A DNA stretch of 64,000 nt from Corynebacterium mucifaciens (GCF_012396315.1 NZ_JAAXPF010000009.1:1-64000), one strand, 5' to 3'. Counted from the first letter of the stretch, positions 16,824-26,200 are shown. Translations and numbers: made by a program. The notes: generated from the letters alone by a model not told the origin.

Positions 16824-17534
16824 CTAGCGTTCCGCCTGGTCCACCGGCATGATGCTCATCGTGTCCACGTTCACGTGCGCGGGCAGGCTGGCCACCCAGC
16901 GCACCGCCTCCGCGATGTCTTCCGCGGTCAGGTTGTGTTTGCCCTCGTAGACCTGCGCCGCCCGCTCCTCGTCGCCGTTGAACCTGTTCAGGGAGAAATC
17001 CGTCTTCACCCTGCCCGGGTCGATTTCGCAGACCCGGATGCCGTTCTCGGCCTCCTCACGCCGCAGTGCCCTGGTCATACCGCGCAGGCCGAACTTGGCC
17101 GCGTTGTAGCCGGAGCCGCCCTTGTACGCGTCCGTCCCGGCCACCGAGCCGATGTTCACCACCAGGCCTTTTGTGGCCTTGAGCTGCGGGTAGAGCGCGC
17201 GGGTGACACGCATCGTGCCCATCACGTTGGTCTCGAACATCCATTGCCAGTCTGCATCGTCCGCATCCCGCAGGTAATCCAGCTCTTTCGCCCCGCCCGC
17301 GTTGTTGACCAGCAGGTCCACGCGCTCAAGCTGTGCAAGCTTATCGACGCTTTCCTGTTCCCCCACATCGAGCGCCACTGCCACGCCCCCGATTTCCTCC
17401 GCGATCTGTTGGCACCGCTCGTAACGCCGCGCGGCCACGACGACCTTCCAGCCGTCTTTGGCCAGCGCCCTGCAGGTCGCCTCCCCGATGCCTGCCGACC
17501 CGCCCGTGACCACCGCTACCTTCTGCTCGCTCAT
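16824..17534 (-). CDS. Short-chain dehydrogenase/reductase (YdfG-like)
   Basis: The product is 236 residues with the nucleotide motif TGGSAGIG (10-17), NNAG, catalytic Ser in NIGSVAG and GYNAAKFG (YxxxK). PGRVKTDF is the usual loop after the active site. The RRYERC region after the second strand suggests NADP preference. The family includes 3-hydroxy acid (serine) dehydrogenases of the YdfG type, but the substrate cannot be fixed. It overlaps the LysE gene by 4 nt in an alkB-lysE-SDR operon. Confidence 0.85.
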   Translation of the reverse strand: MSEQKVAVVTGGSAGIGEATCRALAKDGWKVVVAARRYERCQQIAEEIGGVAVALDVGEQESVDKLAQLERVDLLVNNAGGAKELDYLRDADDADWQWMFETNVMGTMRVTRALYPQLKATKGLVVNIGSVAGTDAYKGGSGYNAAKFGLRGMTRALRREEAENGIRVCEIDPGRVKTDFSLNRFNGDEERAAQVYEGKHNLTAEDIAEAVRWVASLPAHVNVDTMSIMPVDQAER

Positions 17535-18103
17535 GCACCGAAGTGTAGGCCCTCCCACAGCATCCAGGCTGCTAACGCGATGAAAATGGTGCCGGAGGTG
17601 ACGTCGATAAGCGTGCCGTACTCGCTGATAGCACGAGCCATTGCCCGGACCGCGAACGCGAACCCGACAAACCAGGCGATGCCCGCGAGGATGAGCACTG
17701 GCGCCGCGATCCAGCCGAGGTGCGCGAATTGGGCGAAGACCGCACCGAAGAAGAGGATCGCCTTTGGGTTCGAGAGGTTGGTGGCCAAGCCGGTGAGGAA
17801 GGGGCGCTTCACCTGCTGGGCGGCGGGGATCTCGGCGCCGGAGTTGTAGATCGCGCCGACACCCATCCACAGCAGGTAGGCCCCGCCGACAATCTGCAGC
17901 GCGGAGAGGATTTGGGGGAACGCTTGGATCAGTGCACTTAGGCCCGCCAGCGAGGCGAGAATCCAGATGGTGTTGCCCAGCATGATCCCCAGCGCGCACA
18001 GCACGCCGGACCGGCGGTCCTTCGACCCGACGCGGATGATCTGGAGCAGATCCGGGCCGGGGCTCGCGATCGCCGCCAGCCACACTCCGAGCAGCGCAAT
18101 CAT
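17531..18103 (-). CDS. LysE/RhtB family amino-acid exporter
   Basis: The product is 190 residues with five to six membrane helices. The N-terminal ASPGPDLLQIIRVG and the later ATNLSNPKAILFF are the two signature segments of the LysE/RhtB superfamily. It probably exports an amino acid or derivative. It overlaps alkB upstream and the SDR gene downstream by 4 nt each, so all three are translated together. No LysG-type regulator lies nearby. It is slightly shorter than typical RhtB proteins (about 205). Confidence 0.85.
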   Translation of the reverse strand: MIALLGVWLAAIASPGPDLLQIIRVGSKDRRSGVLCALGIMLGNTIWILASLAGLSALIQAFPQILSALQIVGGAYLLWMGVGAIYNSGAEIPAAQQVKRPFLTGLATNLSNPKAILFFGAVFAQFAHLGWIAAPVLILAGIAWFVGFAFAVRAMARAISEYGTLIDVTSGTIFIALAAWMLWEGLHFGA

Positions 18104-18732
18104 CGCGCGTCCATCTGCCGCATCGTGATGTTGAGCCTGCCGTCCAGCAGGTCGGACGTGCCCTCCCTCGCCCCCAGCACGCCGTGCTTGGCCCGTCTCG
18201 CGGGGCCGCCGAAGACCACGGCGTCGCCGGACATGAGCAGCACGTCGTGCCCCTCAATACGAAAGACGGTGTCCTGCCCGAAGGAGAGGCTGACCACGGC
18301 GTTTTCGGACGTCTCCTCCGCGTCTACGTGCAGCCCCATCCCCGCGCCCGGCGGGTAGAAGTTCACCAGCGCGGTCTCGATGCGTGGGGTGGGCCCGACC
18401 AAGGGGTCAATTGCCCGCGCCTGCTCCATGACCGCGTCGGCGATGCCCTGGAAGTTCTCCGGGATAGGCGGCACGGGGTACCCATCCACTTCTTGGAGCA
18501 TGCGGTACGGGTTGGACGCCCAGAACCACCCCAGGGAAAGCAGCCAGGCATCCATCTGCCCCTTGCCAACCTTCGGGCGTCGCATCGCTACCGGCGTCCC
18601 CGCCACCTTTCGCGCGAGCTGCCGAGCCTGCTGCACAAGCTTCCGCTGCTCCTCCTCGCTGAGGAAACCCGGCAAGTGCACGGCCCCAGGAATGATGCGG
18701 GCAGGCGGGCGGGGAACGGCGGTGAACAGCAC
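18100..18732 (-). CDS. alkB: AlkB-type 2-oxoglutarate/Fe(II) dioxygenase
   Basis: The product is 210 residues. Iron ligands are His135 and Asp137 (HVDAEE) and His183 (AKHGV). Arg199 and Arg205 in GRLNITMR bind 2-oxoglutarate. This is the DNA alkylation repair oxygenase that reverses 1-methyladenine and 3-methylcytosine. The start is GTG 18732, with TACATT ending 6 nt upstream (leaderless). It is the first gene of a three-gene operon with an exporter and a dehydrogenase, an odd pairing for a DNA repair enzyme. Confidence 0.88.
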   Translation of the reverse strand: MLFTAVPRPPARIIPGAVHLPGFLSEEEQRKLVQQARQLARKVAGTPVAMRRPKVGKGQMDAWLLSLGWFWASNPYRMLQEVDGYPVPPIPENFQGIADAVMEQARAIDPLVGPTPRIETALVNFYPPGAGMGLHVDAEETSENAVVSLSFGQDTVFRIEGHDVLLMSGDAVVFGGPARRAKHGVLGAREGTSDLLDGRLNITMRQMDAR

Positions 18733-18847
18733 GTGATCAATGTAGCGCGTCGGATCCGGTTTGTATGGTGTGCGGTGAGTTCGTTTGGGGAGAACACGTG
18801 GGCGGAACGTCTTTTCGGTTTGAATTCAGTTTCTTCTGCTCACCCCC

Positions 18848-18876
18848 TTGCTATTCGCTATCCCGTTCGATAGAGT
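18848..18876 (+). promoter_or_regulatory. Promoter of the HNH endonuclease gene
   Basis: TTGCTA (18848-18853), a 17-nt spacer and TAGAGT (18871-18876) form a good -35/-10 pair. Transcription would start about 20 nt before the ATG at 18902. ACGAGGGGGA serves as ribosome site. Confidence 0.6.
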
Positions 18877-18901
18877 AGGCGTTAACGAACCACGAGGGGG
18901 A

Positions 18902-20341
18902 ATGGTGACTACCGCGACAGCAAAACCGAAGCTGTTCCGCAACCAGCGGCAACACGATCCAGACAGCGAGTGCGCCCAGGCGATCCGGGACACATATTGG
19001 ACCATGTTCGGCCATTACGCGTTTCCAGGGTTTGACGTGGAGGACTTCGACGTCACGGTGACGAACCTGCAGCTGGCCACTGGCTGGCACAAGGGGTTTG
19101 TCAAGAACGCGATCCTCGGGCACGCAGCGCTGCAGGACTTGCCACGTCTCCGCGACCTTCAACAGCACACCCGCGTGCTTGATATCGGGCACTTGACCGC
19201 GATCTACACCTCCATCGAGGAGCTGGGCCCGGATGCCACGGCAGAAGAGCTCGAGCGTATCGACGACATTCTGGTCGACACCTTCACACCCCGGCGCTAC
19301 GACCAGGCCGTGCCTCAGCGCAAGACAGTCACAGACCGTATCCGCGCCGCAATCAAACGCATGGACCCTGACCGGGCCTACGACAAGCGCAAACGCGAAC
19401 AGCGTGAGAAGGACACCGCGGACCGGTTCGGCGTGCACGAGTTCCACACCGGCGGCAAAGACCGTGCTCTGGTGGAGCTCATGACCAACCCGCTGCACGC
19501 GCGGAAGGTCCAGGCGAATGTCGCCGCCTTCGCCCGCGAGCTGGGTGTGAGCCACTCAGAAGCCGCGATCAAACTACTGTGCGGAGAGGCCGCCGGCGTC
19601 GAGGTCGTCCCAGTCCTCAACGTCTACACCCCGAGAAACCGCGCGGTTGGCGGCCCGGTGTACCTCCCCGGCAGCGGCTGGACGGACGTTGTGGCCACCA
19701 CCGCCTTCGAGGAATGGCTGGACGATACGTTCCCCGTCCTGCGTGACCTCGACGCTGCCGCAGAAACGATGCTTCGGGGCTACGCCCCCAACGACCCGAT
19801 GCGCCGCGCCGTCCACGCCCGCCACCGGACGTGCATCTACCCGGAATGCAACCGGCCCGCCCAGCAGTGCCAGCTTGACCACCGCATCCCCTTCGAGGAC
19901 GGCGGCCCCACGCAGGCGGACAACCTCTTCCCCCTGTGCCAGCACCACCACAACATGAAGACGGATCGCCGCGCGTTTTACATCCCGGACCCCCACACCG
20001 GCGACGTGATCTGGTTGTTCGCCGACGGTTCCTACGCCGTCGCCGCGCAGGACAGCCTCTTCCACGACCAAATCACTCCCTACAACCCGCGATGGCAGTC
20101 CAACATGTCTAGTGTTCGCAAGAACCGCGCGCGGGCGGCAGAGTTCTACGCCAAGGGCCACGCGATCCTGGATGCCTTCGAGAAGGATCTGAATCTCGCA
20201 CACGCCACAGCCGCCATCGAGGAGCTCGAGTGTGAATACGGTATGAAATTCGGGTTCGCCCCCGAAATGCCGTACGTGGAACCGCTCCCCGAGGAACCGG
20301 TGGAGGCTCCGTTCCCCGACCCAGAGGAAGAGAGCGCCTAG
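18902..20341 (+). CDS. HNH endonuclease, DUF222/13E12-like
   Basis: The product is 479 residues. An N-terminal ~300-residue helical part is of the DUF222 (13E12 repeat) type. A C-terminal HNH domain follows with CIYPECNRPAQQCQLDHRIP (Asp326, His327), then GGPTQADNLFPLCQHHH. Two cysteines before and one after the HNH core suggest a structural zinc. Such genes are multi-copy in corynebacterial and mycobacterial genomes and their function is unclear. The ATG at 18902 is preceded by AGGGGG. Its stop codon interlocks with that of thpR on the other strand (CTAG, 20338-20341). Confidence 0.85.
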   Translation: MVTTATAKPKLFRNQRQHDPDSECAQAIRDTYWTMFGHYAFPGFDVEDFDVTVTNLQLATGWHKGFVKNAILGHAALQDLPRLRDLQQHTRVLDIGHLTAIYTSIEELGPDATAEELERIDDILVDTFTPRRYDQAVPQRKTVTDRIRAAIKRMDPDRAYDKRKREQREKDTADRFGVHEFHTGGKDRALVELMTNPLHARKVQANVAAFARELGVSHSEAAIKLLCGEAAGVEVVPVLNVYTPRNRAVGGPVYLPGSGWTDVVATTAFEEWLDDTFPVLRDLDAAAETMLRGYAPNDPMRRAVHARHRTCIYPECNRPAQQCQLDHRIPFEDGGPTQADNLFPLCQHHHNMKTDRRAFYIPDPHTGDVIWLFADGSYAVAAQDSLFHDQITPYNPRWQSNMSSVRKNRARAAEFYAKGHAILDAFEKDLNLAHATAAIEELECEYGMKFGFAPEMPYVEPLPEEPVEAPFPDPEEESA

Positions 20342-20880
20342 CGCAGGTAGAACGTGTCCACCACTTCATACTTCGGCCCACCGCTTCGGCCTCTGCCCAG
20401 GTGGGACTCGAAGAGCTTCACCTCGTCGGCCGCAAACTCCGGCCCGGTGTAGACAGCCAGGGCGTGGGCGTGGTCGTCGAGAAGCCAAGGGTCCCTCGTC
20501 CGCGTCCCTGTTCGCGCCACGGACAGGTGCGCCCTTTGGCGCCGGCGCACGTCCGGATCCAGCTGGCAATCTGCCATCAGATCCTTCAGCGGCGCCTTAT
20601 CCCCGCCGACGCCGATCCAGAGGGTGCGCCGATCAAAACACCCGGCCCCCCGCAGGTGCAGGCGAAGGGGCCGGGTGAACGCGGTGGCCTGGGCGAGGTG
20701 GTCGGTGACTGCCGCGGCGTCGTTGGGCTGCGCCCCGTAGAACGCCACCGTAATGTGCCAGTTGTCGGGATCCGACCACCGCACCTCCGTGCCGGAAAAA
20801 CTGCGGATGGGGCGCAGGGCGGTGATGAGGTGTTCGCGAACATCGGCCGGTGGGACGATCGCTGCGAAGAGGCGTCTCAT
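20338..20880 (-). CDS. thpR: RNA 2',3'-cyclic phosphodiesterase (2H family)
   Basis: The product is 180 residues with two HxT/S motifs: His42-Ile-Thr44 in NWHITVAFYG and His118-Leu-Ser120 in RAHLSVAR. The opening MRRLFAAIVPP is typical of ThpR (LigT). The enzyme opens 2',3'-cyclic phosphates on RNA. The start is 19 nt from the divergent helicase ATG, so both promoters overlap. Confidence 0.88.
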   Translation of the reverse strand: MRRLFAAIVPPADVREHLITALRPIRSFSGTEVRWSDPDNWHITVAFYGAQPNDAAAVTDHLAQATAFTRPLRLHLRGAGCFDRRTLWIGVGGDKAPLKDLMADCQLDPDVRRRQRAHLSVARTGTRTRDPWLLDDHAHALAVYTGPEFAADEVKLFESHLGRGRSGGPKYEVVDTFYLR

Positions 20881-20899
20881 GGTTCACACGCTACCCTGG

Positions 20900-23002
20900 A
20901 TGGCCGTGTTTGACCTCGCGAAAATCGGCAGCGGCCTCCCTGTCTCACGGGTGATCGACCAGCTTCCGGATCACGGGCCCCTCGTGGTCGAGGCGCCGCC
21001 CGGCACGGGCAAAACCACGCTGGTGCCGCCGGCCATCGCGAACAAGGTGGGGAAAACGTTGGTCACCGCTCCGCGCAGGGTGGCGGTGCGGTCGGCGGCA
21101 CAAAGGCTCGCGCTTCTCGACGGCACGTCGCTCGGCAACCGTGTCGGCTACAGCATCCGCGGGGAGCACAAGGACGGCTCGTTGGTGGAATTTGTCACTC
21201 CCGGAGTGCTGCTGAACCGCCTGCTCAGAGACCCCGGTCTGGAGGGCGTGAACGCGGTGGTGATCGATGAGGTGCACGAGCGCCAGCTAGACACCGACCT
21301 CGTCCTCGCGATGTGCATGGAGGTGGGGCTGCTGCGCGACGACCTCTACCTCGCCGCCATGTCCGCGACCTTGGACGCGCAGAAGTTCGCAGACCACATG
21401 GGCGCGCAGATCCTTTCCACGGAGGCGGTGACGCACCCGCTGGACATCACCTACGCGCCGCACGCCGAGAGGATTCGGGGCACCCGGGAGTTTTATCGTC
21501 ACGTCGCGGCCCAAGCCGGCGGCGACAACCGGACCCTCGTGTTCGTGCCCGGCGCGCGTGAGGTGGACCTGGTGTGCGGCTTCCTCGACGACGCGGTGCC
21601 GCTGCACGGCCGCCAAACCAGCGCGGAGCAGGACAAGGCGCTCAACGGCGATGCGCGGGTAGTGGTGTCCACCTCGGTGGCCGAGTCCTCCATCACGGTG
21701 CCCGGTGTGCGCAAGGTGGTGGATGCGGGGCTTGCCAGGGTGCCCGTGAGAGACAGCCGCGGCATGACTGGCCTGGTCACGGTGTCGGAGGCGAAAACCA
21801 GCGCGGACCAGCGGGCGGGCCGCGCGGGGCGACTGGGCCCGGGTGAGGTGGTCCGGGTGTTCTCGCGCGACGAGTTCGCGAACATGCGGCCGGACATCAC
21901 ACCCGAGATCCTCTCCGCTGACCTCACCGGCGCGTTGCTCACCATGAAAGCGTGGGGCTCGCCGGATCTGCCGCTTCTGGACGAACCGAAGGACCTCACC
22001 CAAGCCGAAACCAATCTTGAGGCTCTGGGGGCGTTACGTCACGGCACCATCACCGACTTCGGCAAGAAACTGGCGAATCTGCCGCTGGATCCGCGGCTGG
22101 GAGCGGCCCTGGTGGAGTGGGGCGCGGGCGCTGCGCCGACGGTGTCTCGGCTCGCGGGTGGGGCTCCCCGGTTGCACAAGCTGGTGCCCGACAAGGGGCC
22201 GGTGGATCCCGGTGAGGTGATCGCCACCGCGTTCCCGCAGTGGATAGCCAAGAAGGTGGGCGAGGACTACCTGCTGGCCTCGGGCACGCGGGCGAAGTTC
22301 AACTCGAGCGCGGAGTGGATCGCCGCCGCGGAGGTGCAGCGCACCCAGTCCGGCGCGGTGATCCGCGAGGCAGAGCCAATCGCGTTTCCGGCGCACCGCG
22401 TGGTGGAGACGACGCGCGCGGCTCTCATCGACGGCAAGGTCAAAGGGCGCAGGGTGGCGAGCATCGAGGCAATCGAGCTCAGCTCCACCCCGGTCAAGCT
22501 CACCCCGGATCAGGCGGCGGAGGCGCTGACGGACCTGGACTTCGCCGCGTTCCCGCTGTCCAAGGAGGAGCAGCATCTCAAAGACAGGCTCGACTTCCTA
22601 CACGAGACCCTTGGCTGGCCGGATGTGAGCCAGGGCGATTATTCGGTCGAGGTGCGGCAGGTGGCCGAAGGGGCGTCGATAGGCAGTTGCGACATGCGGC
22701 AGGCGATGCTACGGCAACTGGACTGGAAGCAGGTGGCCCAGCTGGACGAGGCGGCACCGAAAGCGTTCGCGTACGACACTGGGCGGCCGGTGAAGCGCGT
22801 GAAGCTGCAGCACATGTTCGGCCGGAAGGGGGAGACGGTCTCGGGCGTGAAGGTGCTGTACCACCTGCTCTCGCCGGCGGGGAGGCCGCTGGCGGTCACC
22901 GACGATCTGGAGAGTTTCTGGCAAGGGCCGTATCAGCAGGTGCGCAAGGAGATGCGGGGACGCTACCCCAAGCATGCTTGGCCTGAGGACCCGCTGAGGT
23001 AG
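20900..23002 (+). CDS. hrpB: DExH-box ATP-dependent helicase, HrpB-like
   Basis: The product is 700 residues. Walker A is EAPPGTGKTT (31-40), motif II DEVH (123-126), motif III MSAT, and motif VI QRAGRAGR. The helicase core is followed by HA2/OB-like regions and the HrpB C-terminal domain (YHLLSPAGRPLAVTDDL, FWQGPYQQVRKEMRGRYPKH). E. coli HrpB is about 810 residues, so this copy is shorter. TACCCT (20892-20897) ends only 2 nt before ATG 20900 but 8 nt before an in-frame GTG at 20906, so a leaderless GTG start is a real alternative. Confidence 0.85.
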   Translation: MAVFDLAKIGSGLPVSRVIDQLPDHGPLVVEAPPGTGKTTLVPPAIANKVGKTLVTAPRRVAVRSAAQRLALLDGTSLGNRVGYSIRGEHKDGSLVEFVTPGVLLNRLLRDPGLEGVNAVVIDEVHERQLDTDLVLAMCMEVGLLRDDLYLAAMSATLDAQKFADHMGAQILSTEAVTHPLDITYAPHAERIRGTREFYRHVAAQAGGDNRTLVFVPGAREVDLVCGFLDDAVPLHGRQTSAEQDKALNGDARVVVSTSVAESSITVPGVRKVVDAGLARVPVRDSRGMTGLVTVSEAKTSADQRAGRAGRLGPGEVVRVFSRDEFANMRPDITPEILSADLTGALLTMKAWGSPDLPLLDEPKDLTQAETNLEALGALRHGTITDFGKKLANLPLDPRLGAALVEWGAGAAPTVSRLAGGAPRLHKLVPDKGPVDPGEVIATAFPQWIAKKVGEDYLLASGTRAKFNSSAEWIAAAEVQRTQSGAVIREAEPIAFPAHRVVETTRAALIDGKVKGRRVASIEAIELSSTPVKLTPDQAAEALTDLDFAAFPLSKEEQHLKDRLDFLHETLGWPDVSQGDYSVEVRQVAEGASIGSCDMRQAMLRQLDWKQVAQLDEAAPKAFAYDTGRPVKRVKLQHMFGRKGETVSGVKVLYHLLSPAGRPLAVTDDLESFWQGPYQQVRKEMRGRYPKHAWPEDPLR

Positions 23003-23013
23003 TCTTACTCGCC

Positions 23014-24465
23014 ATGTCAAAGCGCACGGTCTCTGTGTGGACGCTCGTCTCACTCATTATCGGATCCACAATCGGGTCCGGTATTTTTGCGCTACCCCAA
23101 AACATCGGCTCGGTGGCCAGCCCGGGCGCCATGCTCATCGGCTGGGCCATCGCTGGCGTGGGCATGCTTTCCGTCGCCTTCGTCTTTCAAATCCTGGCCG
23201 TGCGCAAACCGCACCTGGATTCCGGCGTGTACTCGTACGTTCGCGCGGGGCTGGGCGACTTCATCGGCTTCACCTCCGGCATGGGCTACTGGCTCGGGTC
23301 GGTGATGGCGCAGGTGGGATACGCCACCTTGTTCTTCAACACCCTGGGCTACTACTTCCCCGCCTTTTCCAATCCGTGGGTGCTGGCGGTGTCCGTCTCC
23401 GCGTTGAGTTGGCTCATTTTCTTCGGGCTGACGCGCGGCCTGCGGCAGGCGGCGGTGATGAACGCGGTCACCACCGTGGCCAAACTCGTGCCCATCATCG
23501 CCTTCATCGTGCTGGTGGCATTTCTGGGCTTCTCCTGGGATCGCTTCACCCTGGACTTCTGGGGCTCCAACCTGCCGTTCGGCGAGCAGCTGAAGGGCAT
23601 CATGCTGTACACGGTGTGGGTGTTCATCGGCATCGAGGGCGCGTCGGTGTACTCCAAGCAGGCGCGGGTGCGCAGCGACGTGGGCAAGGCCACCATCATC
23701 GGCTTCCTGTCCGTACTGGCGCTGTTGGTGGCGGTGTCCACCCTGTCGTACGGCGTGCTCAGCCAGGAAGAACTCGCCGCGCTGCCGGAGAACTCGATGG
23801 GCGCGGTGCTTGAGGCCGTGGTCGGCCCGTGGGGCGGTGTGCTGATCTCCGCGGGGCTGTGCCTTTCCGTCCTGGGCGCGTACGTGTCCTGGCAGATGCT
23901 CTGCGCCGAGCCAATCGTGCTCATGGCTCACGACGGCCTGCTGCCCCACTCCATGGGCCACCACAACGCCAACGGCTCCCCCGTGCGGGCGCAGCTGCTG
24001 TCCACGCTGGTGATCCAGTTCTTCGTGGTGGTCTTCTTCATCTCCTCCGCGTCCTACAACGCCATGGTGCAGCTAGCCACCATCATGTACCTGCTGCCCT
24101 ACATCTTCTCCTCCATCTACCTGGTGCTGCTGGCAGTGCGCGGCAAGGGCTTGACGCACCCGCACGCCGGCACGCGTTTCGACGACTCCGGGCCCGCCGT
24201 CTCCGCCCGCGACAACCGCACGCACCTTGTCGTGGGGCTGATCGCGTCGGTGTACTCGCTCTGGCTGATCTACGCCGCGGACCCGGTGTACGTGCTGCTC
24301 GGGGCGCTGGCGGTGGTGCCGGGCCTAGTGCCCTACATCTGGACGCGCCGCAAGCAGGGCGACCAGCTCTTCAACGCCTTCGAGTGGGTCGTGGTAGCAG
24401 TAGTTCTGGTCGTGGCCGTGGTGGCTGTCTACGGCCTGGCCAACGGCTCGCTAACCCTGGAGTAA
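23014..24465 (+). CDS. APC-family basic amino acid/polyamine antiporter
   Basis: The product is 483 residues with 12 to 13 membrane helices. SLIIGSTIGSGIFALPQN is the APC substrate-binding first helix. The overall sequence fits the ArcD/LysI branch (basic amino acid/polyamine antiporters), for example LDSGVYSYVRAGLG and IGIEGASVYSKQAR. It probably exchanges arginine, ornithine or lysine. TAGTCT (23000-23005) ends 8 nt before the ATG (leaderless). The 3' end overlaps the convergent TSUP gene by 15 nt. Confidence 0.85.
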   Translation: MSKRTVSVWTLVSLIIGSTIGSGIFALPQNIGSVASPGAMLIGWAIAGVGMLSVAFVFQILAVRKPHLDSGVYSYVRAGLGDFIGFTSGMGYWLGSVMAQVGYATLFFNTLGYYFPAFSNPWVLAVSVSALSWLIFFGLTRGLRQAAVMNAVTTVAKLVPIIAFIVLVAFLGFSWDRFTLDFWGSNLPFGEQLKGIMLYTVWVFIGIEGASVYSKQARVRSDVGKATIIGFLSVLALLVAVSTLSYGVLSQEELAALPENSMGAVLEAVVGPWGGVLISAGLCLSVLGAYVSWQMLCAEPIVLMAHDGLLPHSMGHHNANGSPVRAQLLSTLVIQFFVVVFFISSASYNAMVQLATIMYLLPYIFSSIYLVLLAVRGKGLTHPHAGTRFDDSGPAVSARDNRTHLVVGLIASVYSLWLIYAADPVYVLLGALAVVPGLVPYIWTRRKQGDQLFNAFEWVVVAVVLVVAVVAVYGLANGSLTLE

Positions 24466-25218
24466 ATCCCAGCCCAGCTTTGCGCTAAGCGTGACGACGA
24501 GCCCGAGCAGCGCCACCCGCACCAGCGTCGAGCCGCCTTTCAGCACCGTCCTCGCGCCCAGCTGAGCGCCCACGACGTTGGCCGCGGCAAGCGCGAGCGC
24601 GAGCCCCCAGTTGATGTAACCGCCGAGCCCGAAGACCAGGAGCGCACCGAGGTTCGTGGCAGTGTTGACCACCTTCGCCATGGCGGCAGAGCGCACGAAC
24701 CCCTGGCTGAACACCGCGGTAAACGCCATGATGAGGAACATGCCGGTGCCCGGGCCGAAGACGCCGTCGTAAGCGCCGATGGCAACGGCGCACAGCGCTC
24801 CCAGAGCAACGCGCCTCCCCGTCACAACCCCGGCGCCCTCCTGCCCGAAGCGCGGGTTCAGCGCCACGAAGATGCCCACCCCGACGAGCAGGATGAGGAT
24901 GATGGGGGTGGCTACGGAGTCGTCGATACGCGAGACAGCGCGGGCGCCGAGCGCCGCGGCAACCCCGGCGATGAACGCATAAGCCCACGTCCTCTTCGGT
25001 ACCCCCACGCGGCGCACCAGGGCGGCCGCGGCCGAGGCGGTGCCCGAGATCGCTGCGACCTTATTCGTGGCCAGCACGGACGCGGCCGGCATCGCGGTCG
25101 CCGACATCAGCACCGGGATGAGCACGAGCCCTCCGCCGCCGATCACCGCGTCGATCCAGCCGGCAAACGCCGACGCGGCGAGGAGGAAAGCAAGCACGGG
25201 GACTACTATGCCCCACAT
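24451..25218 (-). CDS. TSUP family (DUF81) sulfite/anion exporter
   Basis: The product is 255 residues with about eight membrane helices. GWIDAVIGGGGLVLIPVL and GAYDGVFGPGTGMFL are the duplicated TSUP signature motifs. Members export sulfite, sulfoacetate or related anions; the substrate here is unknown. The ATG at 25218 overlaps the ATG of the divergent AbrB gene by 2 nt. A later GTG (25197, VLAFLL) is an alternative start that would separate them. Confidence 0.8.
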   Translation of the reverse strand: MWGIVVPVLAFLLAASAFAGWIDAVIGGGGLVLIPVLMSATAMPAASVLATNKVAAISGTASAAAALVRRVGVPKRTWAYAFIAGVAAALGARAVSRIDDSVATPIILILLVGVGIFVALNPRFGQEGAGVVTGRRVALGALCAVAIGAYDGVFGPGTGMFLIMAFTAVFSQGFVRSAAMAKVVNTATNLGALLVFGLGGYINWGLALALAAANVVGAQLGARTVLKGGSTLVRVALLGLVVTLSAKLGWDLLQG

Positions 25219-26200
25219 GAACCGCTGGCTCGTCGCTGCCCCGCTCTCGGTGGCGCTCGGGCTGCTGTTGTCCTGGCTGGACGTCCCGGCCGCGTGGATC
25301 CTCGCCGGCATCCTGGGGGCCGGGTCGGTGGCCCTGGTCACGGAGGAGGACCTGCCCGTCAACCGGCACCTCTTCACCTTCGCCCGCGGGACCGTCGGCG
25401 TGCTGGCGGCGCTGCCGCTGGTGGGGATGAACCCGCTGCCGTACATCGTGCCGGGCGTAGTCGCGGGCGCGGCGGTGATCTCGCTGGGTTTTGCCGGCGG
25501 TCTGGTGCTGGCCAACCACGGCGTTTCACGGGAAACGGGTGTGCTGTCGCTGCTGCCCGGAGGCGCCTCGCTGATGCCGGCGCTCGCCCGGGACGCGGGC
25601 GCAGACATCCGCTATGTCAGCCTCAGCCAGTATCTGCGGTTGCTCTGCGTATCTATGACTCTGCCGCTGGTCGCCTCGCTTTTCGACGCACCGGAGGGCG
25701 TCCACGCAGACACAGAAACCGTCTGGTGGATGTGGGTTGCAGTACCGGCGCTGATTGTCCTCGGGGTGGGCGCGGGGACGCTGCTGCGGTTTCCCAACCC
25801 CTCCGTCTTTGGCCCGATGGCGCTGACGGTGCTGGTAGGCACGCTGGTGGACGTGACCATCGTGCCGCCGGCGCTGCTTTCCATCGTGGGTTTTCTGGCC
25901 ATCGGGTGGATGTGCGGCGGCGGGTTGTCCGTGCCCGCGCTGCGCCAATTTGCCCGCCTGTTGCCGGCGACCCTGGCGTACATCGCGGGTCTCATGGCCG
26001 CTTGCGCCGGCATGGGGTGGCTGATCGCGAAATGGCTGGGTCTGAGCTTCTACGAGGGCTACCTGGCCACCAGCCCCGGAGCGCTGGAGACCGTGCTCGC
26101 GCTGGCTACCAGCCCGGCCGTCGTTGCGCTGCAGGTGATCCGGCTGATCATGGTGATCTTGTTTGCCGGGTGGCTGCCGAAGGCGCTGCGCCGTCTTTAG
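25217..26200 (+). CDS. AbrB family membrane transporter/regulator
   Basis: The product is 327 residues with about ten membrane helices in two repeats, each with a GxxxG-rich hairpin (LPGGASLMPALARDAGADI and SPGALETVLALATSP). This matches the AbrB membrane protein family (putative ammonia monooxygenase annotation in databases). The function is uncertain. TACTAT (25204-25209) ends 7 nt before the ATG, so a leaderless transcript is likely and supports this start. The stop interlocks with that of the convergent DUF885 gene (TTAG, 26197-26200). Confidence 0.8.
   Translation: MNRWLVAAPLSVALGLLLSWLDVPAAWILAGILGAGSVALVTEEDLPVNRHLFTFARGTVGVLAALPLVGMNPLPYIVPGVVAGAAVISLGFAGGLVLANHGVSRETGVLSLLPGGASLMPALARDAGADIRYVSLSQYLRLLCVSMTLPLVASLFDAPEGVHADTETVWWMWVAVPALIVLGVGAGTLLRFPNPSVFGPMALTVLVGTLVDVTIVPPALLSIVGFLAIGWMCGGGLSVPALRQFARLLPATLAYIAGLMAACAGMGWLIAKWLGLSFYEGYLATSPGALETVLALATSPAVVALQVIRLIMVILFAGWLPKALRRL

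Noticed and set aside
6598..24930. GTCGATACGC as a further form of the dispersed decamer
   Set aside because: I found two copies on each strand (near 7027 and 24921 on +, 6598 and 19257 on -). They are explained by common Arg-Ile-Asp or Val-Asp-Thr codons and show no bias.
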